DNA of 64,000 nucleotides from contig CBDDLA010000001.1 of NCBI GenBank assembly GCA_965230485.1, positions 3,782,001 to 3,846,000 on the forward strand, given 5' to 3'. The notes under the pieces were generated by a model. That model was given only the letters and a program-made list of their open reading frames with translations. It was not told the DNA's origin and ran no database searches. The translations under genes were made by a program, and so were the position numbers. Of this stretch, positions 8,126 through 16,517 are shown piece after piece. Numbering within the stretch: the stretch's first letter is position 1; every line of letters begins with the position of its first letter. This DNA comes from Putridiphycobacter sp965230485 (GTDB lineage Bacteria > Bacteroidota > Bacteroidia > Flavobacteriales_D > Crocinitomicaceae).

Positions 8126-9520
8126 TTACTTGCCTTTTGCTCTTACAATTATGGCAAATGTGTAAAACATGATTTTAAAATCTAAGGCAAGTGACATATT
8201 TCTTATGTATAATAAATCATACTTCATTCGTTGAATCATTTCTTCAACATTTTCAGCATATCCAAATTTTACTTGACCCCATGATGTAATACCCGGTCTT
8301 ACCTTATGAAGGTACAAGTACTGAGCGTCCTGTTTTTTGATCTGGTTAATGTAATGCTGTCTTTCAGGCCTAGGCCCTACAATTGACATGTCGCCTTTTA
8401 ATACATTAATAAATTGAGGGAATTCATCAATTCTTGTTTTTCGAAGAAACTTACCTATTTTCGTGATTCTTTTATCATTCCGACTCGACAGCTGAGGACC
8501 GTTCAATTCGGAGTTAATTTCCATTGTTCTATACTTAATAATCTTAAAAGGTTTTCCATTAATTCCAATTCTCTCTTGTGTGAAAAAAACAGGCCCTTTA
8601 GAGGTTATTTTTACCAATACCGCAATTATAAGATATAATGGAAATAGAAACACCAATGATAAAAAAGAAATAAAAATATCAATGAATCTTTTTGTAGCGT
8701 ATTGCCAGTTAGGCATTGGAAGTAAATTGACTTCCAGTAGAAGTGCACCATAAATACTATTCATTTTTACTTGTCCCGCCAAAATATCATAAGTGTCTGG
8801 TATGATATTAATTTTCAAATCGTGATTAGCAAGTTGAATAAGAATGTTTTGAAGCTTTTTATGATCACTACTTTCCAAGGCTATAATAACTTCGCTAATC
8901 TCGAATTCAGAAATTATCTCATTCACGTTATCAATATGTCCAAGAAAAGGAAGGCGTTCCTTAAGCATATAGTCATTTCCATTGATGTTAGCAAATCCCT
9001 TTAATAAATGACCAGAGCTTTGTTTCAATTTTTGCAAATCATCTAGAATTTCCATAGCCTTTTCACTTCCGCCAATAATTAACGTGTTAAAGCCATAACT
9101 TCCTCTATGAATTTTTTTGACCAAGCGAGAAGTTATAAAAAAACGGGGTATAATGGTAATAAGAAAATGAAGGCCAAATAATGTGAATAGTAAATTATAA
9201 TATTGCTTATATGAGTATACCTGATCGTCCAATAACAAGACAAAAAACACGACGATTGTACCAATGACGGAGGCAACAATTGTTTCTTTTAATATTCTTA
9301 TTCTGTATTGTCGAAGGGTGTTCCTATAGGTGCCTTGCATGCCATACATAATAATCCAAAACAATGGAACTATAATTAAACCAATTACAAATTGTCTGTC
9401 CAAAACTATCGTACTGGCTTCAATGTATTTGTCACGGTAAATAAAGAATAGCATCCAAACAGACACTGCCGACAAAATATCGAAAAAGATATATAACTTA
9501 GTTTGAAATTTTTCCGACAT
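8126..9520 (-). CDS. Polyprenyl-phosphate sugar-1-phosphate transferase (exopolysaccharide initiation)
   Basis: The 464-residue protein has the layout of WcaJ/WbaP-type enzymes. There are four N-terminal membrane helices (about residues 8-125), a nucleotide-binding-like CoA-binding domain (NTLIIGGSEKAMEIL), one more helix, and the C-terminal bacterial sugar transferase domain (about 275-464). The last has the motifs KRFIDI, FKIIKYRTM and DEFPQFINVLKGDMSIVGPRPE. It transfers a sugar phosphate from a UDP-sugar to undecaprenyl phosphate at the inner membrane. Its start overlaps the stop of the upstream lipoprotein gene by one base. No other glycan genes apart from a possible Gfo/Idh dehydrogenase are nearby. 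Confidence 0.9.
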   Translation of the reverse strand: MSEKFQTKLYIFFDILSAVSVWMLFFIYRDKYIEASTIVLDRQFVIGLIIVPLFWIIMYGMQGTYRNTLRQYRIRILKETIVASVIGTIVVFFVLLLDDQVYSYKQYYNLLFTLFGLHFLITIIPRFFITSRLVKKIHRGSYGFNTLIIGGSEKAMEILDDLQKLKQSSGHLLKGFANINGNDYMLKERLPFLGHIDNVNEIISEFEISEVIIALESSDHKKLQNILIQLANHDLKINIIPDTYDILAGQVKMNSIYGALLLEVNLLPMPNWQYATKRFIDIFISFLSLVFLFPLYLIIAVLVKITSKGPVFFTQERIGINGKPFKIIKYRTMEINSELNGPQLSSRNDKRITKIGKFLRKTRIDEFPQFINVLKGDMSIVGPRPERQHYINQIKKQDAQYLYLHKVRPGITSWGQVKFGYAENVEEMIQRMKYDLLYIRNMSLALDFKIMFYTFAIIVRAKGK

Positions 9521-10383
9521 TAAATATAAACTATTTTGATATTGTCAATGTAGATTTTCGCTTCAGTATTTTCGACATCTAATACTGTAGCAAGATATAA
9601 TTCAAAGGTTTCTGCAAATGGGTTAAGGTTGACTTGCTCAGAAATATCAAAATATATTTTTTTCCATTGAAAATCATCAGGATCCGTTCTTAATACGCCA
9701 AACTCTAGTGGTTGTATTTGTTCAACGCCTCCATCAGTTTTATTAATAATACCAATAGCAAATGAGTTAGTCGTTAAATAATCAAATTCCAAATACATTT
9801 TGGTCTGTCGGACTTCAAGATTAAGTTCTGTATAAACGGTGGCTAAAGTATCAGAAGAAGAAATAGTAAGGGATCCACAATTATTACCATATTTAACAAT
9901 ATCTGGAAAATCAGATTTAGAAATGGTCACAAATTTAGTACTATCTACTGAGGTTCTTGGATTTAATATAATCCCAGTATCCTCAAAATCATCCCTTGCA
10001 ATAAAATTACATGTATTCTTATACTTGAAAGATGGTATAATGTTGGTTGTCTGTTCTTTGGTTAAATTAAACGTCGTAAAATAAGGCTCATAAAATGAAT
10101 TGGTTACTCGAGTGCTTGAACGTCCATTAATTCTAATCCCAGGAATAATTAGCAATTGGTGTTCGCCTTCTTCTAAAACTGGCATTCTGAATGGAATTTC
10201 CCAAACTCCTGCTGTTTCATTATCAATATAAACCCAACCGTCTACAATACTATGGGAATTAACACCTTCAGTAGTTTCGTTGGTTGTAAAGTTAACATCC
10301 TGAACTGCTAACCAAGAAGGGGTTAAGTCTTCTTGACAGCTTAATAGTAATAATAGGAAAGTAACAATAGAAAGATGCTTCAT
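9520..10383 (-). CDS. Lipoprotein of unknown function
   Basis: A 287-residue protein with a lipoprotein signal (MKHLSIVTFLLLLLSC, lipid-bearing Cys 16). The rest is beta-rich. The stretch from about residue 130 (CNFIARDDFED) to the end (AKIYIDNIKIVYI) looks like a jellyroll domain. I do not recognise a named family. It lies between the Gfo/Idh/MocA oxidoreductase (33-base gap) and the sugar transferase (one-base overlap), so it is probably co-expressed with them. Confidence 0.75.
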   Translation of the reverse strand: MKHLSIVTFLLLLLSCQEDLTPSWLAVQDVNFTTNETTEGVNSHSIVDGWVYIDNETAGVWEIPFRMPVLEEGEHQLLIIPGIRINGRSSTRVTNSFYEPYFTTFNLTKEQTTNIIPSFKYKNTCNFIARDDFEDTGIILNPRTSVDSTKFVTISKSDFPDIVKYGNNCGSLTISSSDTLATVYTELNLEVRQTKMYLEFDYLTTNSFAIGIINKTDGGVEQIQPLEFGVLRTDPDDFQWKKIYFDISEQVNLNPFAETFELYLATVLDVENTEAKIYIDNIKIVYI

Positions 10384-10416
10384 GCAAAACTTTAGGTGCT
10401 TAAACGTTAAAATAGA

Positions 10417-11415
10417 TTAATTATTTTCTTGAATGAGATTTAAATTTTTGTCAACATCTTCCATGATTAAATGTGCAATTTTTAGGGCTACATATCCATC
10501 ATTAATAGTAACAATAGGTGGAGAGTTCTGATTGATCGATTCTGCAAAAGCACTTAATTCAGATTTAATAGCGTTAATTTCATCAATTTTTGGAGAAAAG
10601 ATTTCTATTTTCTTTTTTGGTTTGTTTTCTCCCATGTCTAAAACAATATCAAATGGGTCTGGATCCGTATTTAAGGTTGTTAACTTAACGATCTCTGTTT
10701 TTTTATCGAGAAAATCGACACTGATGTAGGCGTCTTTTTGAAAAAACCTAGATTTTCTCATATTTTTCATTGATATTCTTGAAGCAGTAAGATTAGCGAC
10801 GCAACCATTTTCAAATTCTAACCTGGCATTGGTTATATCAGGTGTTTCGCTAACAACAGCAACACCTGATGCACTTATTCTTTTTACGTTAGATTTAACA
10901 ACGCTTAAAACGATATCAATGTCATGAATCATTAAGTCTAATACTACAGGTACATCTGTTCCTCTTGGGTTGTATTGCGCTAGGCGGTGGGTTTCAATAA
11001 AAAGAGGTTGATTAAAATAAGGAAGGGCATTGGAAAAAGCAGGGTTAAATCTTTCAACATGACCTACCTGAACAATAATGCTTTTATCTTTAGATAATTC
11101 GGTTAACTCTTTGGCCTGCTCTACAGTATGGGTAATAGGTTTTTCAACAAAAACATGGACGTTTTTTAAAATGGCTTCTTTTGCAATTTCAAAATGGGAA
11201 AGTGTAGGAGTAACGATATCAATACAATCAGAATCGTCTATTAACTCTGAAATAGATTGAAATCTTTTTAAATTGAATTCAGATTCAGCGATCTCAGCAT
11301 TTTTATCATCAGGATCATAGAAACCAACAAATTGAAAAGTAGATGATAGTTCTAATATAAGTCGAGTATGGATTTTTCCCAAATGTCCAACTCCAAAAAG
11401 ACCTATTTTTAGCAT
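10417..11415 (-). CDS. Gfo/Idh/MocA family oxidoreductase
   Basis: The 332-residue protein starts with a Rossmann NAD(P)-binding motif (GLFGVGHLGKIH) and has the family EKP motif at residues 91-93, within FVEKPITHT. The C-terminal alpha/beta domain holds the HDIDIVLSVV segment. The length is normal. Enzymes of this family oxidise or reduce sugars and related compounds. The neighbouring sugar transferase suggests, without proof, a nucleotide-sugar substrate. It belongs to a four-gene minus-strand run from 12246 to 8126. Confidence 0.9.
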   Translation of the reverse strand: MLKIGLFGVGHLGKIHTRLILELSSTFQFVGFYDPDDKNAEIAESEFNLKRFQSISELIDDSDCIDIVTPTLSHFEIAKEAILKNVHVFVEKPITHTVEQAKELTELSKDKSIIVQVGHVERFNPAFSNALPYFNQPLFIETHRLAQYNPRGTDVPVVLDLMIHDIDIVLSVVKSNVKRISASGVAVVSETPDITNARLEFENGCVANLTASRISMKNMRKSRFFQKDAYISVDFLDKKTEIVKLTTLNTDPDPFDIVLDMGENKPKKKIEIFSPKIDEINAIKSELSAFAESINQNSPPIVTINDGYVALKIAHLIMEDVDKNLNLIQENN

Positions 11416-11472
11416 GTTAATTTTTTTGCAAATTTAACCGACTAGTCCAATAAATCAACATAATCTATAATA

Positions 11473-12246
11473 TTATTTTGAGACAGAGCCAAGAAAAGAC
11501 GTTACTGTGTCAAAAAACTTTTTTGGGGCTTCGGCATGAACCCAATGACCAGCATTTTCAATCGATTTAATTGCAGAATTTGGGAATTTCATTTTGATTT
11601 CTTTAAAATCAGACTCTAAAATATAGTCTGATTCCTCGCCTCGGATAAAGAGCGTGTGAGTATCTATCCGTCTAAAATACACTTCTTCAATAATTTTATC
11701 TATGTCGTGGCTAAGTACAGGTAAATTCATGCGCCAATCCAACTTTCCTTTTTCGACCCAATATAGATTTTTTAGTAAAAACTGACGAACAGCAAACTCT
11801 TTAACATGTTCTGATAGAACCAAGTCTGCTTTGCTACGAGAATCTATTTTTGACAAATCGATAGCATTTAACCCTTTGATAATTTGATCGTGATGTCGAG
11901 GATATTGTTTGTGAGATATATCAACTACGATTAAACAATTTAGCAAATCATCATGTTCTGCGGCAAATCCTATTGCTGTCTTACCTCCCATTGAATGACC
12001 TAAAAGATTGATTTCTTCTAATCCTAAGTCAGTGATCAATTCATACAAGTCTTCGACCATAACATCATAATTAAAGTCAATTGAATGAGGAGAGCGGCCA
12101 TGGTTTCTTTGATCAACCAAATAAACTTGATAGTTTTCTGCTAATTTTTTAGCATGGGTCTGCCAATTGTCAGAGTAACCAAAAAGTCCATGAAGAATAA
12201 TGAGCGGAGGGCCATTTTCACCAATTTTTCTATAATGCAATTTCAT
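11473..12246 (-). CDS. Alpha/beta hydrolase (YbfF-like esterase)
   Basis: A 257-residue cytosolic alpha/beta hydrolase. The oxyanion-hole motif LHGLFGYSDNW (from residue 18), DQRNHGRSPHS, the nucleophile elbow LGHSMGG (Ser85) and the C-terminal catalytic His234 in AGHWVHAEAP are all present. These motifs match YbfF-type thioester/ester hydrolases closely; the natural substrate is not known. It is first in a run with the Gfo/Idh/MocA oxidoreductase (57-base gap). Confidence 0.9.
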   Translation of the reverse strand: MKLHYRKIGENGPPLIILHGLFGYSDNWQTHAKKLAENYQVYLVDQRNHGRSPHSIDFNYDVMVEDLYELITDLGLEEINLLGHSMGGKTAIGFAAEHDDLLNCLIVVDISHKQYPRHHDQIIKGLNAIDLSKIDSRSKADLVLSEHVKEFAVRQFLLKNLYWVEKGKLDWRMNLPVLSHDIDKIIEEVYFRRIDTHTLFIRGEESDYILESDFKEIKMKFPNSAIKSIENAGHWVHAEAPKKFFDTVTSFLGSVSK

Positions 12247-12354
12247 ATTGTAAAATTAGTACAAGACATAAAACTATTTTAATAATTGGCTATAATTTTT
12301 GAAACCTTATAATAAACAACTAAGTATACAGGAGGGAACTATAAAAAATTAATC

Positions 12355-12861
12355 ATGAAAACAAAGTTTTTATCAATTTTCGCTATTGCATCTTTAGCAA
12401 TGCTTAGCTGTAAAAAAACAGAAAGTGCTACACCTGCAGAGCCAGGAACTGCAACTATTGAAGGGGTTCTTAGAGCACCGATAGATTTAGGAAATGACAC
12501 AACTGCTGCAGGAACCTTCATTAATGGACTTAATAATGAATTTGCACCAGCTGGAACTCAAATTACTGCCATTGTTGATACAAGAGATCTTCAAAAAAAT
12601 CCTCAGAATGGATTTAATTATGAAAAATTGAAGTTTACAACCACAATTGATGGAAATGGAGCGTTTAGCTTTACAAATATACCGTGTTTTGCAACCTCAA
12701 TTCCAGTTGAACTAAGATTTAATGATTTTAAAGCCACTCAAAGTCAGTTTGACCCATCAAATAACCCAGCTGAAGATAAAGTGTTTACGCTTTCAGATAA
12801 AACAGTGCAGGTATATGATGGTGCCAAAGTAATTAAGGAATACGATTATGACGCAAATTAA
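12355..12861 (+). CDS. Lipoprotein with carboxypeptidase-regulatory-like fold
   Basis: A 168-residue lipoprotein (MKTKFLSIFAIASLAMLSC, lipid Cys 19). After a short linker rich in Thr, Ala and Pro, the mature part reads as one beta-sandwich (IEGVLRAPIDL ... TTIDGNGAFSFTNIPC), resembling carboxypeptidase-regulatory or transthyretin-like modules. No enzyme motif is visible. It starts 18 bases before the outer-membrane barrel gene and probably works with it in the outer membrane. Function unknown. Confidence 0.75.
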   Translation: MKTKFLSIFAIASLAMLSCKKTESATPAEPGTATIEGVLRAPIDLGNDTTAAGTFINGLNNEFAPAGTQITAIVDTRDLQKNPQNGFNYEKLKFTTTIDGNGAFSFTNIPCFATSIPVELRFNDFKATQSQFDPSNNPAEDKVFTLSDKTVQVYDGAKVIKEYDYDAN

Positions 12862-12879
12862 TAACGAAACTGATTTAAT

Positions 12880-13776
12880 ATGAAAAAGATAATAGGAATT
12901 TCTATTGCTATACTATCTTGTTCTCTGTCGTTTTCTCAAGGAAATCCTCAGATTCAAAATAAGAATGGTATAGACATTATGCCCGTTAAGGGAGAATTTG
13001 CAATTGGTGTGAATGCAGCACCATTTATGACGTATATTGGCAATATTTTCGGCCTTACAAATTCAAATACAAGTTTAAACACCAATAAGTTTTTGAGTAA
13101 TTCATTTGGTGGTAACACTATTTACGGAAAATACATGCTGACGAATGATAATGCTATAAGGGCAAGTTTCAGAATAGCTGATAACGATAGACTTTTTAGG
13201 TATGATGTTTTTGATGATACCAAAAATAGCCCTGATTCAACTGTGGTTGACACTAGAAATATTGATGTTAATACAATAAATCTGGGGGTTGGTTATGAGT
13301 TTAGAAGAGGATCTACAAGGTTGAGAGGTATATATGGAGGAGATGTGATGTTATTCAGAAGTCATTCTAATAATGAGTATACCTATGGTAATGCATTTGG
13401 CACTGGTAATCAAACACCAACTTCATCTTTTAATTCTACAGGTGCTTTTCAAGGAACGAATGGAAATAATGTAGCCGAGCGAATTTTAATGAGTAAGTCA
13501 GGTACTACACTTGGAGCAGGACTTAGAGCTTTTGCAGGTATAGAATATTTCTTTGCACCAAAAATTTGTATTGGAACTGAGTTTGGTTGGACAATGACCA
13601 TATCTTCTACGGGAGAGTCAAAAACCATGACTGAGCAGTTTGATCCAAATGCCACTAATGAAGATGGTTCTACTGGTGGAGTTGTTATTAAGGAAAACAT
13701 AACAAGTGGTAGTCGAACATTTAATTTAGATACTGATAATTTTAATGCAGCATTGTATTTAATGTTTTATTTTTAA
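12880..13776 (+). CDS. Outer-membrane beta-barrel protein
   Basis: A 298-residue protein with a signal peptide (MKKIIGISIAILSCSLSFS, cut before QGNP). The body is made of alternating amphipathic strands with aromatic ends (e.g. EFAIGVNAAPFMTYIGNIF, INLGVGYEFRRG, FNAALYLMFYF). The C-terminal Phe and final strand are typical of outer-membrane barrels. Its partner is the lipoprotein just upstream. Transport or structural role unknown. Confidence 0.8.
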   Translation: MKKIIGISIAILSCSLSFSQGNPQIQNKNGIDIMPVKGEFAIGVNAAPFMTYIGNIFGLTNSNTSLNTNKFLSNSFGGNTIYGKYMLTNDNAIRASFRIADNDRLFRYDVFDDTKNSPDSTVVDTRNIDVNTINLGVGYEFRRGSTRLRGIYGGDVMLFRSHSNNEYTYGNAFGTGNQTPTSSFNSTGAFQGTNGNNVAERILMSKSGTTLGAGLRAFAGIEYFFAPKICIGTEFGWTMTISSTGESKTMTEQFDPNATNEDGSTGGVVIKENITSGSRTFNLDTDNFNAALYLMFYF

Positions 13777-13801
13777 ATAGGCTCATTTACTTTATTTATC
13801 A

Positions 13802-13831
13802 AAAAGAGGTTGTTCTACAGCCTCTTTTTTT
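13802..13831 (+). terminator. Terminator after the barrel gene
   Basis: AGAGGTTG and CAGCCTCT form an 8-bp stem with one G-U pair, followed by a run of T. Confidence 0.8.
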
Positions 13832-13866
13832 ATGATTTAAATTATCGACATTTCTTACAATTCAGC

Positions 13867-13874
13867 TATCTTTG
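13867..13874 (+). promoter_or_regulatory. -7 element upstream of the cystathionine beta-synthase gene
   Basis: TATCTTTG matches TAnnTTTG exactly and lies 44 bases before the ATG at 13919. The matching -33 TTTG is not clear; TATCG ends at 13847, 19 bases upstream. Confidence 0.4.
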
Positions 13875-13918
13875 GCGTAAATTTTAGAAGTTGAATAAGC
13901 TTCTCTTAAAGCATTCGG

Positions 13919-15277
13919 ATGAAATACTACAATAATATATTAGAAACCATTGGGAATACACCTTTGGTGAAGTTAAATCGAGTTGTTGAGGGGATGAAGG
14001 CAACAGTTCTTGCTAAGATTGAAACCACTAATCCAGGTAATTCAGTTAAAGATAGAATGGCCTTAAAAATGGTGGAAGATGCTGAAGAACAAGGCTTAAT
14101 TAAAGCTGGAGGAACAGTAATAGAGGGAACATCAGGCAATACTGGAATGGGATTAGCATTAGCTTGTATTCAAAAAGGATACAAATTAATTTGCGTGTTA
14201 AGTGATAAGCAGTCAAAAGAAAAAATGGATATTTTAAGAGCTGTTGGTGCTGAAGTTGTGGTTTGCCCTACGGCAGTAGAACCAGAAGACCCAAGATCTT
14301 ATTACTCGGTATCAAAACGTTTGGCTAAAGAAATACCTAACTCATGGTATGTTAATCAATACGATAATCCTTCAAATTCAGTTGCACACTATGAACAAAC
14401 TGGCCCTGAGATTTGGGATCAGACAGATGGAAAAGTTACTCATTTTGTTGTAGGAGTTGGCACTGGTGGTACCATTTCTGGAACTGGAAAATTTCTAAAA
14501 GAACAAAACCCTAACATCAAGAATATTGGTATAGACACTTATGGGTCAGTCTTTAAAAAGTACCACGAAACTGGAATTTTTGATGAAAACGAAATATACC
14601 CTTACATTACAGAGGGTATTGGAGAAGATATTTTACCAAAGAATGTTGATTTTTCAGTAATTGACTACTTTGAAAAAGTTACCGACAAAGATGCTGCGGT
14701 AATGACGAGACGAATTGCTCGTGAAGAAGGTATTTTCGTCGGTAATTCTGCTGGATCTGCCATTGCAGGGTTAATGCAGATGAAAGATCAATTTACCGAG
14801 AATGATTTAATAGTAGTATTGTTTCATGATCACGGCAGTCGGTATGTTGGTAAAATGTTTAATGATGATTGGATGCGAGAAAGAGGCTTTTTAGATGAGA
14901 CGCATAAAATGGCCATAGATTTGATTCAAAAACACATTGATAAAAAATTAGTAGTCTGTGCAAGTGAGGAGTTAGTATCACATGCCATAGCTAAAATGAA
15001 AGATTACAATATTTCTCAAATCCCAGTAACAAAAGACGGTAAATTTGCTGGTTATGTAGATGATAGGCAGCTTTTGCAAGATTTACTAGACAATCCTGAA
15101 ATACTAGACACTCCGTTAAACAATGTGATGCTTCCTGCATTACCTGTAGTTAACAGAGATACTAAAATTGAAGAGATTTCAAAACTTGTGACCGCTAGTA
15201 TGCCAGCTGTACTTGTTAATTTAGGTAATGGTAAACATCATATTATAACGCGGTATGATTTAATTAATGCAATTTGA
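13919..15277 (+). CDS. Cystathionine beta-synthase (PLP enzyme with CBS pair)
   Basis: The 452-residue protein consists of a fold-type II PLP domain (residues 1-320) and two C-terminal CBS repeats (about 335-452). Lys44 in NSVKDR should hold PLP; EGTSGNTG binds the substrate carboxylate and VGTGGTISG the cofactor phosphate. The motif YVNQYDNPSN and the HDHGSRYVGKMFNDDWM block are features of cystathionine beta-synthase rather than plain cysteine synthase. The N-terminal haem domain of animal enzymes is absent, as usual for bacteria. It condenses serine (or O-acetylserine) with homocysteine; the CBS pair probably senses adenosyl ligands. The BtuF-like gene starts 6 bases after its stop. Confidence 0.92.
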   Translation: MKYYNNILETIGNTPLVKLNRVVEGMKATVLAKIETTNPGNSVKDRMALKMVEDAEEQGLIKAGGTVIEGTSGNTGMGLALACIQKGYKLICVLSDKQSKEKMDILRAVGAEVVVCPTAVEPEDPRSYYSVSKRLAKEIPNSWYVNQYDNPSNSVAHYEQTGPEIWDQTDGKVTHFVVGVGTGGTISGTGKFLKEQNPNIKNIGIDTYGSVFKKYHETGIFDENEIYPYITEGIGEDILPKNVDFSVIDYFEKVTDKDAAVMTRRIAREEGIFVGNSAGSAIAGLMQMKDQFTENDLIVVLFHDHGSRYVGKMFNDDWMRERGFLDETHKMAIDLIQKHIDKKLVVCASEELVSHAIAKMKDYNISQIPVTKDGKFAGYVDDRQLLQDLLDNPEILDTPLNNVMLPALPVVNRDTKIEEISKLVTASMPAVLVNLGNGKHHIITRYDLINAI

Positions 15278-15283
15278 TGTTTT

Positions 15284-16060
15284 ATGAAATTGGTTGATCA
15301 AACAAATCACCCAGTTAAAATTAATAACAACGAATTAAGAATTGTTTCTTTGGTACCGTCACAAACTGAGTTACTCAGTTATTTAGGTTTAAATACTGAG
15401 GTGGTTGGTATCACTAAATTCTGTGTTCACCCTCAACAATGGTTCAAAACAAAAGAAAGGGTTGGAGGTACTAAATCGTGTAAAATTGATAAGATTCGTC
15501 TGATAAGACCAACCCTTATTATTGCGAATAAGGAGGAGAATTCAAAAGCAGATATTGAACTCCTTAGAAATGAATATGAAGTATATACATCCAATATTAT
15601 AAGCTTAAAACATGTTTATCAGATGATAAAGGATATTGGAAGATTAGTCGATAAACAAAAGGCTTCAGAAAAATTGATTGACCAACTTCAAATTAGTTTT
15701 AACAATTTTACAAAAATTGACGGCAGGGTTTTGTATCTCATCTGGAAAAATCCTTTTATGTGTGCTGGAAAAAGTACATTTATTAATACTATGCTACAGT
15801 TAATAGGTTTAGAAAATGCACATTTTAATAACCAAAGGTATGATGAAATTTCTATTTCTGAGATGGTAAAAATTAATCCTGATTATGTTTTCTTAAGCTC
15901 GGAACCTTATCCATTCAAGGAAAAAGATATCAACGAGCTAGCGTCTGTTTTGAGTGCAAAAATTATTTTGATAGATGGTGAAATGTTTTCGTGGTACGGT
16001 AGCAGACTATTAAATTTTAAGACTTATTATCTTAATACATTATTGCCAATGTTAAAGTAA
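15284..16060 (+). CDS. BtuF-like helical-backbone metal/cobalamin-binding domain protein
   Basis: The 258-residue protein matches the periplasmic-binding-protein class III fold: RIVSLVPSQTELLSYLGL at the start, VGITKFCVHP, and later ISEMVKINPDYVFLSSEPYPF. These are motifs of BtuF-type cobalamin or siderophore binding proteins. It has no signal peptide, so as annotated it would stay in the cytosol, and no ABC permease or ATPase gene is near. It follows the cystathionine beta-synthase gene after 6 bases. Ligand unknown. Confidence 0.8.
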   Translation: MKLVDQTNHPVKINNNELRIVSLVPSQTELLSYLGLNTEVVGITKFCVHPQQWFKTKERVGGTKSCKIDKIRLIRPTLIIANKEENSKADIELLRNEYEVYTSNIISLKHVYQMIKDIGRLVDKQKASEKLIDQLQISFNNFTKIDGRVLYLIWKNPFMCAGKSTFINTMLQLIGLENAHFNNQRYDEISISEMVKINPDYVFLSSEPYPFKEKDINELASVLSAKIILIDGEMFSWYGSRLLNFKTYYLNTLLPMLK

Positions 16061-16061
16061 A

Positions 16062-16466
16062 TTAATTCTCTACTATTTTAGCAATATCAGGCTTAAAGTA
16101 AAGGTTCGATTTTAAAACTTTGCCATCTTCTCTATATATAGGTTTCCCGTCCTTATCCAGCTTGCTCATGTTAGACCTTTGGATTTCTTCAAACACTTCT
16201 GTTATTTTATGTTGCAATCCATGTTTTAAAATAGTTCCGCAAAGAATGTATAATTGATCTCCCAGTGCGTCTGCAATTTCAATTAAGTTACCCGTCTTTG
16301 CAGCTTCAAGATATTCATCATTCTCTTCCTTCATTAAATTATATCTCAACATATAATCACTTTCACTAAGCTGGGCAGTAGGCTCATAATTATTAGGAAT
16401 TTTGAAAGCATCATGGAATTGCTCAACATGCTTAATAATCTCAATAAAGGCTTTTTCTTTAGTCAT
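16062..16466 (-). CDS. MazG-like nucleotide pyrophosphohydrolase
   Basis: I start at ATG 16466 (134 residues); an upstream TTG would add 12 residues without support. The all-helical protein carries the MazG/PRA-PH metal motif EExxE (E48, E49, E52, in MKEENDEYLEA) followed by ADALGDQLYI (D66, D70). Members cleave nucleoside triphosphates to monophosphates and pyrophosphate. The C-terminal segment MSKLDKDGKPIYREDGKV is typical of the single-domain, phage/cellular house-cleaning type. The gene converges on the BtuF-like gene and lies back to back with the SpoIIE receptor gene. Confidence 0.85.
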   Translation of the reverse strand: MTKEKAFIEIIKHVEQFHDAFKIPNNYEPTAQLSESDYMLRYNLMKEENDEYLEAAKTGNLIEIADALGDQLYILCGTILKHGLQHKITEVFEEIQRSNMSKLDKDGKPIYREDGKVLKSNLYFKPDIAKIVEN

Positions 16467-16517
16467 TTTTACTATTTTTGATAAAGATATAAATGCACCC
16501 AAAACTTTAATAATAAA

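Noticed and set aside
8126..12246. Capsule or O-antigen biosynthesis cluster
   Set aside because: Only one initiating sugar transferase and a general Gfo/Idh/MocA enzyme are present; there are no glycosyltransferases, flippase or polymerase genes.
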